64,000 nt of DNA, from assembly GCA_945859605.1 (NCBI GenBank), contig OX243827.1:5439845-5503844 (forward strand). The letters are read 5' to 3'. Made by a program: the position numbers and the translations under genes. Each line of letters opens with the position of its first letter. Position 1 is the stretch's first letter. The notes beneath the pieces were generated by a model. That model made no database searches. It was not told the origin of the DNA and saw only the letters and a program-made list of their open reading frames with translations. The DNA is from Lumbricus rubellus. Taxonomy: Eukaryota > Annelida > Clitellata > Crassiclitellata > Lumbricidae. Of this stretch, positions 55,656-64,000 are shown in pieces.

Positions 55656-56646
55656 TGTAGCGAATAAACGCTCCTTAACAAACGAATCAATTAACTAATA
55701 ACCTGTGTAATTATTAATACTAGGTAACAGTTAAGCTAGACAATTAATTGGCGTATTTAATAGATAATTAATAAATTGAATTGTGGCATTAGCGAATATA
55801 ACAGTAGAAATCACAAACACAAATGCGCTACAAAAATCAGTCAAAGCTTGAGGAGGCACGAAAACAGCGTTTCGCGCAGCAGACGATCGTCAACACTGTG
55901 AGCAGCCGAAGAGTCACGTGGTCGGATTCGGGCATGAGATTCTGAAAAGAATGGCAGACATTTTGCGATTTGTCAACCAAAAACGTTAATTCAGAATGCG
56001 CCGATGACATTTATTTGAGTGTGAAAAACGGGACTTATTGTACGTTTATTCCACTGCGGATCTGTAAATCCTGGGGAACGTAGTACCTGGGTTAGATAGA
56101 AATGTTCGAAGTTTAAGTCGGACTGTAATAGCGAACAAAGTCAATTTTCGCTCGGTATCGATCTTGGGATCGAGAAGACATTGCGAGAACCAGTTGCGAT
56201 TGGAGTTTCGAAGTAACGAGAAGAAGTGGTGATTCGACGACGAAGCAGAAGTGAAGAAGACGTGTGAGTAGCCAGTGCTCACAGAAGAACGAAGACGACG
56301 CGGTGGTGAAACGGCGACCGAGGGCAGCCAGGGAGAAGCGACCTTTCTTCCCATCTTTCCTTCCAATCCAGTTTCCCTGTGTCAAGAACAAGGACCTCAT
56401 CATCTACTCAAGAAGGGAACTCTTGAGGAAGCTAAGCACCTTATAATATTTTAGTAGATAAATACGCCACAATAGGTAGTTAGGGTATTGAATATTATTT
56501 ACTGTTGAATGTTGATATTTATAATATACATCAAAAATGAAATACAGCTTGTTCTTGTTGTAGGTCAATTCTAGTAATCATTCTTGATCACCCATTACGA
56601 ATCCCTGAGTTTATAAAGCGTCTAGGGTAAGACTTGGTATGCGACA
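55656..56646 (+). repeat. 3' LTR of the Gypsy-type element
   Basis: 991 bp, same ends as the 5' LTR and nearly identical to it. It is followed by the target duplication GGTGC and then the resumed foldback arm. Confidence 0.95.
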
Positions 56647-56750
56647 GGTGCGTTTAAGTACATTCGGTGCCAGGTATACCCACGTAAAATTTTGTGAAAT
56701 ATTAAGCATGGCCAAAGTAGTCAACTGTATCAAGAGTGTCACCATGACCT

Positions 56751-57296
56751 CAGCCCCGCATGGGTTGGGTGGGGGGAAAACCCTAAATTTTATGGGATGG
56801 CCACAGTTTTTCACCTATTCACCTCAAACCTTCCGGCTACTGATAGGTCACTTCGCTAGGTCACTTGGACCACTCTGTCTGTTCTACATTTTGAAGTATG
56901 TTTTTGTGTACTCTTTTATCTGATTACTTCTGAAAGCTGTTGAAGGCCATCCAGTTAGAAGAAAGTAGATCTGAAGTGTATTTAGAGAGAGAACTAAGTT
57001 TATGATCAAATGATGAGCTCTCTAATATCTGAGACATGTTCAGCTGACATTGGCTTGAAATGCACGGCAACTATGGAATGACGTACAAAGTAGAATAACA
57101 TTTGACATTCATTCATTCATTTAAGAGATGTATAGCGCCCCTTCAAGTCCATGTACTCAGAAACGCTCCCAACCCAACTCCGGCTAAAGAGACCTTTTCT
57201 TCAAGTTTGAATGGTGATTCACCAGGCATCTTCTAAAAGGCCATATTGTATTTAAATAATTGGACTCAACATTTGATTGTTGTTGTGTGTTTTCAG
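56751..57296. other. Region upstream of the nucleoporin coding start
   Basis: It includes an antisense SINE tail fragment (about 57130-57178: tatagcgccccttcaagtcc, cagaaacgctccc) and ends with a splice acceptor (tgttgtgtgttttcag at 57281-57296). Hence at least one untranslated exon lies upstream, which I could not locate. Confidence 0.65.
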
Positions 57297-57303
57297 ATTC
57301 GTC

Positions 57304-60300
57304 ATGTCTTCTGGTTTTAATTTTGGTGCTGGGGGTGGAGGTAGCTTCTCGTTTGGCGCTCCAAATGCTCAAGCAACACAGGCCGCGTCCGTGTTTAATA
57401 CGAACCCTCCAGCGGCAGCCAGTACACAGCCAACATCTACCAGTGGCAGCTTTTCATTTGGCTCTTCAGGCAAGTGTTGTCATGTCACTTCCTTTGAGCT
57501 TTTCCATGTTGGAAAGTTCTATTTTTCGGTGCTTCATTTTAAACTCTCATAAACTTGACAAACTCAAGAATATTTATGATCAGCTTTAGGAGTTGGTAGT
57601 AATATGGCCACTGTTGTTGCATTTAAAATTTCAGACAAATTCTGAAAGTTTTGACCGAATTATGACACTTTTTATAGGGTTTTACTTTTCATCGGGACAC
57701 TGTACATGTATAATGCAGTTATAAACTAAGAAATATTCTGGGATTGTGCTTGTTACTTAAATGTTCGATATTCATGTATTGCTAAAAGCTACTTACAATA
57801 AAACGATCGCAAAAAACAAAGTGATGACAGAGGAACCTCCAAGCCTTGTGTGTATTTTTGTGAGTTGCATTGATCTGCAAATTTGCATAAGAGTGGTTCT
57901 CAAAAGTGTTCTTAACACTAGAGCGTTCCATTTGAGAGCTTTTCTTGTGACACTTACATGCCCATGGATAGAAGAATAAACAATTAAACTTATAGTATGG
58001 ATGATAGATCTATCAAATATATTTGTCTAAATTTGTTTTTAGCCAGTATATTTATGACTTACTTTGTTGTAGACATATTATAGTTTGTATGTGAAACACA
58101 GTAGCGCAATATGTTTTGTCTACTGTAACCTCATTTCCGAGCTTGACCAATGATAACTCAGCAATAACGCTTGGAAGTGGCAGCGGGGCTTTGTTGATTG
58201 TGACAACGACCCAAATTCAGATTTGAGAACATCTGATGACCAATGCACAATTGCACATACTGAAACCCAACCAGCAGCAGGCTTACCTAGCAGCAGTACT
58301 GCAACAGGCTGCATCCCCTTAATATAACTGCTGTCTGCAGTATGTCTCTGTACTCTAGCTTAATACTCTTGGTATTAAATGAATGCATGCATGAATAATA
58401 ATCAAGGAAGAGGGGATAGGGTAGTATAAACTATTAGCTTTTCCTGGCTCCTGTTGCACTGTACTTACTTTATCATGATTGTATCATTAGACTTTTGTGT
58501 GCAATAAACTAGTTCATTTATTTATTCATTTTTTGTATTAGTGGTTGTTCAGTATTGAGCAAGGAAGAATTACATAGCAGATCAAATAATTTTAATAAAA
58601 AAAGTCATATTGCTATTGTCAATCGTTAATGTTGATTGCTTGAAGTAGACATGATGTCGAGATTTCTTCAATGCAAGCAAGTTGCTGAACATTGTAATTT
58701 AAATCCAGAACCATCCATTCTGAATGAAATTCCGCTTGGTAAATGCTCAGTCAATGTACTATTACTTTACCTTACACTTGTTGTGTAACATTTGCTTAAA
58801 TTGACAAATTGGACTTTTGTTTGTGACTTTCAGGATTTGGTGGAAGTGCTCCGTTAGGTGGTTTTGGTTTTCCTGGTGCTAATGCTGCAGCCGCTACAGC
58901 AGCTCCAACTCTGATACCTGCTAGTGGCGTTTTGTCACTCGGCCTCAGTCAACCTTCACTGGCTGCAACAAAACCATCAGGTTTCAATGCGATGTTAATT
59001 GCAGACTTTGCATTTAAATTGTGATTGCTTTTTAATATGACAAAGTTCTTATAAATGCAACAGGCTATCCATGTTAGAAGTTTCTTGACATGCAGTTGAA
59101 TTGTCAATTTCATCTAACAGTTGTTGTGATTTAATTAAATCACTACATCATAGGCCAGATTTAAGCCGGGAGTAAGAGTTATGCTGTCTCATACATGCGT
59201 GCACAGCATTTCAAGCGGCAGGTTTAGACTGGGTGGTACTGATGCCCAATTGCTGATTTGTGAATTTCTGAGTTTTTTTTAGAGTGTGGGTTGCTGCTGA
59301 TGATGATGGTGGTTATGGCATTTCGTTTACAGGATTAAGAGTTAAATTGTTAATGTTACCTGTCTGGTGTACTCTGTGTAGCGCTCACTCAGCCTTCCAT
59401 CTATTCAGGTTGGTTGGTTGGTTGAGAGAGATCCCGTCATTAGATTACTGAGGTCATATTTTTGCCTATGTTATGACCGTGCTTCTACGCTATATTTGTG
59501 TTCTTCAGAATAAGGCATAATTTCTGCTTGTAGGTTTTGGCTTTGGAGCAGCTGGAGCCAGCGGTGGTTTCAGCCTTGCAACTGTCACAACATCCGTTAC
59601 CACGACAACTCCAACTGCTTCCATGTTTGGCTTTAGTGGAGGGTTGGGGAGTACTGCTGCAACTACAACAACTGGTTCAGTGCCGTTGTCTTTTGGTGGA
59701 GGGATTGTACCATCACTAGGTGGACTTGGTTCCTCAAGTACAGCCGCCAATTCAGCAACAGCACAGCCTGCTGTTGGGGGTAAGCTTTTAATCTGTCTAT
59801 GAATATAGTGGTTGGATTTGGGAAATAACCCTAATCAACTGGTACTTCGTTAGCGCTGTTCTTCAAAACTGATGTTCAAAATGTCCTCCATTAGCTCGAA
59901 TGCATGCTCTAAGGCGATTTCGCCATTCGTTGATTGCATTGTCAGCAATCTCTTTAATCAAAACGATTCCATTCTTCCACATTTCGCTGTTTGAAGTGAT
60001 CACTGATGAACGTCACGCGTATGCGAGTTTCATAAGGCTGCGATGGGCCAGTTTCTGTTAGAAATTCCTTTAAAAATCTTTTGCAACGTAATGTTTTTCT
60101 TCTATTAAATTGTTTATTAAACCCAAATCATCTTTGCTGAAAACCATTTTTATTATTGTCCCCAAACATGAAAATGACGGAAATATGACGGCAATATTTA
60201 TTGATTTATCAAGTAAGGCGTGCAGTTGCAAGCAATAATTTCCTATCTTTTACATGTTGGAAACTTGCAATTTCCTTTGTCCAAATTTGAATGTGCATAA

Positions 60301-63300
60301 CTTCGGGCTCTATTCGCAGAATTGGATAAAATTTTCAGGAAACATTGATAATTTATCCCTCTTACCTTCTCTAAAATTTCACAGAGTTTCATTTAGAATT
60401 AACAGATATATCGCCAAAACAAAAAGGGGCTCAGTTCAATTGGGACACCGTGTATATGAGGCCAAGAAGACTCACTGCCTTTGACGAAGCCGAATGAAAT
60501 GTCAGTGTGTATTGCAAAGGAATTTTATTGTTGATAATGATTTCATGAGTTTGGTCAGTACGTTTGATGGGTGAAGTATGAGATTTTTATTGGAAGACTA
60601 ACTGTACCCGGCCACGCGTTGCTGTGGCAGAAAAGCACTCCCCCTCCCCTCCCTCCCTCACACCGTTCCTTGCCGACAGCGACATTTGCGCTATCGCGAC
60701 TTTTGGGCGATTTTTGGGCAACGTTGATCGTCTCGCGACTTTTGGGCGACTTTACAACGTGATTCCGGGACAACGTGTTTCGGAAATCTGGCTTTGTTGA
60801 ATTTGCAAATGGCGGTTGAGCGGAATGCAAACTTCACTTTTTGTGGAAAATATTGCGTTTTTTCGGATAAAAAGGAAAATGGACTCTGTCCTATTGGAAT
60901 GGAAGGTTTTGTTAAATTTTCAAAACAATCTGTGCGTAAGTTTTCGAGAACACTGGGAACAAACTATTGGAGAGTTTCATTTTTATTTATATAGATTGCA
61001 GGTGTAGCTCTGCACAGTGGACTTCATGTTGATATCCTGGGCCAGTTGTCTATGTCTCTGTCGCAAAGCAGCATAATTCAGTACTGATATAAGCTGAGGA
61101 GTGCATGGAAGTCTTTGTTACTTGATTAACCTATTGCCAGCTGAAGAACCAAAGTAGAAGAAGAGTGAATGCTCTTGTGTTTTAATAGGTATTTTAAGGT
61201 GTGCAACATTTCCAGGCACTTTCCTGCAGCTAAATGATGATTGCTTGCATTAAATATATTTAAATCAGATGCATACTGAGTGTCATGGTGATTGATGATC
61301 TATGTTAGGTTTCAAGTTGGGTGGTGCACCAGTTTCTGCTGCAACTACGACTGCATCCACATCTCTTCTTGGAGGACTGTTAACAGGGTCGAAGCCTGCC
61401 ACAACAGGATCAGCAGCACCAGCAGCAGCAGCAGGTGGGGCGTTGGGTGCTGCCGGGTTCTCCGGATTTGGCATGCCATCGACACAGCCTGCCTCAACAA
61501 CAGCTGCGACATCCACTGGATTTAGTCTAGGTGAACACTATCAGTATTGCAATTTTCTTTTCAATGGTCTGTTACTTAGTTCTTCATAGTCAGAGTTTAT
61601 TCATCATTCTTTGTGACTGTATGTTGTCATATAGTAGCTAAATGCTTATTGTTGTATTAGAGGAAATCTTAAGTAGTTTTTTAAATATTAAATTTCAAAG
61701 ACGTCTGAGGTGACCTTGTTTTTGACCTTTGAAACTCGTGTCTAAATTTGTAGCGACATTCAGAAGCTCATAACTTCATTAATATCGCAGCTAACTTTAT
61801 GAAAGTTTCAGGATGTTTAGTCTTTGTTATTTAGATGACATGCTGATTCTGATTTTCTGAAGTGTTTGTTAAGTAGGCTGACGTTTGGAGGGAAGGACGC
61901 AAGTACCATGAACGTTTGAAGTTACATTGGGAGACATGTTGCGTACTCCTGTGTAAACAGACTGCAGGGAAATTCATTGAATTTGGTCTTAAGTTAAAAA
62001 ACTGCTTGCAGCATGATACATTTTTGTGGCACAGTGAAGCAGCTATGCAGGTGCATTAATTAAGTTCAAAAATCAATATTCATTGTCTCCTTGCAAGGGT
62101 AATTTTTAGGGCTGTTGATTTAATCGCGTTAACGCGTGCGATTAACGCGTTAAAAGATTTTGCGATTAAAAATTTTAACGCATTAATCGTACGCGTTAAT
62201 TAGAACTGATTAAAATGGAATCAGAGACAGAAAACTCGTTTTAAACGGAAGGCTCATACTTAAAACTAGTGATACATTATTTGGTAAATATTCCCAACAA
62301 GAATTTGAGTGGGCTATTGGTGCAATTATTTGCTCAATAATCGCCTAACATGCGTCAAACGCTAACGATGAGCCGTCGACATTGGCCGCATCGCATCGTG
62401 CACTAAAGTTTTTTCCTCACCCCGTCACACTACATTGGTTGAACTCCAGGAGATGGCAAGACCATTGGATCCAGGTTTCAAATGATAAATGTTTACAGAA
62501 GGACAACGGAGACGAGGTTTGGCAAGAACCGCAACCTCTTGTGAAAAATTGTGACTAAATAATGAGGTTCTAGTAGACATACTGTTGTTAATTAATAAGA
62601 GCATCCCTTGAACCGACCAATGTAAATAAACTGGTCTGCAAATACAATTGGCTGAATAAATAATTAATTTTGATAGTCAGAAAACGGTTGTCTGATTTTC
62701 ATTTAGGTCTATAACATTTTAATTAAAGGTGGCTCAAATGAAAAAATAACGGAATTTTGAGTGTTTCAATTCAATTCTGTCTGTCATACAAAACTGTTCA
62801 ATAAACTAAATGCAGATTAAATAGGCCTAAGCCAAAGGTTATTGAATATGTTTTCAACAGAAAGAATGCATTCAATCATTAAAATTATATGCTTCAGGGG
62901 TCCTTAGAAAATAGTATGGTTAATATATTTGACGGAAATGTATTGCGATTAATTTGGCGTTAATTGCGATTAAAATAATTAATCGCGCGATTAATTTCGA
63001 TTAAAATTTTTAATCGATCAACAGCCCTAGTAATTTTTCAATGGATTCTGTAAAATGATGAGCGATTTCCTTTGTCGCTGCCATCTATGCATTAAGAAAT
63101 CCATGGAAATCTGGCGTGTAAAGGGTTAATGTTTAGTTTCTTTGTGTCTGTGCATTCTGAGAATGAGTGCTGTGAATGTCTGCAGGAGGAGGAATGAGTG
63201 CATTGTCATCAGTGCCAACAACAACAACAATGGCCAGCACCATATCGTCATCACTGGCACCAACTACAGGCTTTGGTCTGTCCTCAGGCTCACTGCCTGC

Positions 63301-63402
63301 TGCAACTTCTACACCTGCAAACGCAGGCTTCTCTCTGACATTCTCCGGGAACACTGTATCAGTTCCAGCGCCAACATCTGTTGCTCAAGCAGCTGCCACT
63401 GC
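57304..63402 (+). CDS. NUP62: FG-repeat nucleoporin, Nup62-like, first five coding exons, 3' partial
   Basis: Plus-strand coding exons: 57304-57469, 58834-58980, 59534-59779, 61309-61530, 63186-63402; the first four introns are phase 1 and the last visible donor (GTATGT) leaves phase 2. In total 332 codons plus 2 nt are visible. The protein starts MSSGFNFGAGGGG and is a Gly/Ser/Thr/Ala-rich chain with FG, GFG and GFxLG motifs (GSFSFG, GGFGFPG, GFGFGAAG, GFKLGG, GFSLGG, GFGLSSG). FG chains form the selective barrier of the nuclear pore. The start MSxGFNFG and the Thr/Ala-rich end before a coiled coil fit Nup62 best; Nup58 and Nup54 are alternatives, because the coiled coil that would decide lies beyond the window. 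Intron 1 has a GC donor (TCAG|GCAAGT) and intron 2 a weak GTTTCA donor. Confidence 0.75.
57488..57705. repeat. Dispersed MITE-like repeat in nucleoporin intron 1
   Basis: Shares blocks with 20250-20525: tttttcggtgcttcatttta, aaatttcagacaaattctga, aattatgacactttt and an end catcgggacactgta. Family unknown. Confidence 0.7.
59860..60465 (-). mobile_element. Mariner remnant, transposase C-terminal end
   Basis: On the minus strand 59870-60000 translates to WKNGIVLIKEIADNAINEWR, then NRLRACIRANGGHFEHQF and a stop, the end of a mariner transposase. The other side ends in ttgggacaccgtgtatat, a TA-type terminus. The rest of the coding region is not recognisable. It lies in nucleoporin intron 3. Confidence 0.85.
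60466..61308. other. Remainder of nucleoporin intron 3
   Basis: No recognised gene. A C-rich patch (ctccccctcccctccctccc at 60641-60660) and short duplicated words (gcgacttttgggcga) occur near 60690-60760. Frames of 60-90 codons here have no support. Confidence 0.4.
62107..63029. mobile_element. hAT-like element, 923 bp, 8-bp TSD
   Basis: Ends TAGGGCTGTTGAT and ATCAACAGCCCTA are perfect 13-bp inverted repeats flanked by GTAATTTT on both sides (62099-62106, 63030-63037). Subterminal regions carry many attaa/gcgatt words (cgcgattaatttcgattaaa). No transposase is seen. It lies in nucleoporin intron 4. Confidence 0.92.
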
Positions 63403-64000
63403 GTATGTTTCTTTTCTTGCATTGTAGGAATGACGACGATGATGAAATACTGTGGCAGATCTGTCATAGTAATGATTAAGCACCACCAACCACTATTTTA
63501 TCTTCTCTAAACCATCTGGTAATCTGTCTGTCTGCAGGGAAGACTGCAGGGCTGGTTGTCATAACACTTTATGCAGACTAGTTTTTCTGACTTACCAGAT
63601 TTCAACCTGGTGTTTCAAATATACAGTATTGTTCTCTGACTTGATTGGACTTTGGAAAAACTATCGACTGATGTTGGATACATTATGATTTAATGATACT
63701 ATAGATCTTCAAGTAGGAGAGTGATATTCCAGATGAAAGACTTTGATGGTGACTGGGGCCTTGGTTGATAGATTGCCACAACGGTGATGAGTCTATGCAT
63801 TGGAGAGTGTGAGCTAAGCAGGATGATGGTGTTATATGGCTCTGCAAACTAAATTCACCACCTTTGAGTTAGCTGCCTGCTTGATGTTAAAGCTTATTTA
63901 ATTAAGCAATAATAATAATAATAGAACAACAACTTCTATGGCACCATAACACACCATGCCGTTTCAAACTATGCCATCAGGAAGAGCAAGCCTTGATAAG
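63403..64000. other. Nucleoporin intron 5, running off the window
   Basis: Starts at the GTATGT donor after exon 5. No further exon encoding the expected coiled coil is visible before the window ends; only a short ATA run at 63907-63922. Confidence 0.55.

Larger units (their letters stand above)
49769..56646 (+). mobile_element. LTR retrotransposon (Ty3/Gypsy-type), 6.9 kb, internally defective
   Basis: Two direct LTRs of 991 bp start TGTAGCG and end GCGACA. A 5-bp duplication GGTGC flanks the element (49764-49768, 56647-56651). A candidate primer-binding site starts at tggggactc after the left LTR (about 50763), and a purine tract (gaaggggggcatt) precedes the right LTR. Inside are a gag-protease ORF and a shortened pol. 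RNase H order and the aspartic-protease/RT motifs fit Ty3/Gypsy. The 5' half of RT and all of integrase are missing, so it cannot move on its own. Confidence 0.93.
48425..56750. mobile_element. Foldback element disrupted by two nested insertions
   Basis: The left outer arm (gtggtacagttgactacttt, ggccatgctcaaaatttcac at about 48449-48490, resumed at 49322 by acgtgggtatacctggca) is inverted relative to the right arm (56652-56740: tgccaggtatacccacgt, ggccaaagtagtcaactgta). The inner arms (49322-49545 and 49590-49763) also pair: ttcttgcgcatgctcacggt and the surrounding 200 bp are inverted copies. Removing the 818-bp element and the LTR element leaves one palindromic element of under 700 bp. Its exact outer ends and superfamily are uncertain. 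Confidence 0.8.

Overview
The window is eukaryotic nuclear DNA from an animal. It is AT-rich, with small phase-conserved exons separated by kilobase introns and a very heavy load of transposable elements. The gene families (SLC5 symporter, ankyrin/SOCS-box proteins, an RIIa-domain protein of sperm-flagellum type, an FG nucleoporin) are metazoan. The repeat content (tRNA-derived SINEs, mariner, hAT, piggyBac and Harbinger MITEs, LINEs with GAT tails, a Ty3/Gypsy-type LTR element, many 'taggcctac' words) suggests a marine deuterostome invertebrate, perhaps an echinoderm. The species is an inference I cannot prove.

Layout. (1) 1-17661, minus strand: an SLC5 sodium-coupled solute transporter (SMCT/SMVT-like). 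I reconstructed 11 exons; the 3' end runs off the left edge. Its introns hold at least four DNA transposons, one of which is itself split by two younger insertions. (2) 17662-21494: intergenic, with a CAG array and dispersed repeats. (3) 26314-21495, minus strand: a four-exon gene for a 988-residue protein with an N-terminal RIIa dimerisation/docking domain, a proline-rich middle and an acidic tail with 27-residue repeats. (4) 26393-29308: intergenic, with two long ACC arrays and hAT-type MITEs. (5) 29309-36815 plus and 47051-39265 minus: two complete paralogous five-exon ankyrin-repeat/SOCS-box (ASB-type) genes, convergent, with the same intron phases. (6) 48.4-56.75 kb: a foldback element disrupted by an 818-bp element with 8-bp target duplications and by a 6.9-kb LTR retrotransposon with near-identical 991-bp LTRs. 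(7) 57304-63402, plus strand: the first five coding exons of an FG-repeat nucleoporin, most like Nup62; its 3' part lies beyond the right edge.

The host genes do not form one pathway. They would act in membrane transport, ubiquitin-ligase substrate recognition (SOCS box with Elongin B/C and Cullin 5), PKA-anchoring-type scaffolding and the nuclear pore. The strongest second-look signals are structural: transposons ending 12 and 21 nt from splice sites, multi-layer nested insertions with intact target duplications, a GC-AG intron, the inverted ASB pair, and an LTR element whose gag-protease ORF ends in a long Arg/Asn/Trp-rich tail where reverse transcriptase would be expected. I found no CRISPR, no bacterial-type operon and no standalone tRNA or rRNA gene.
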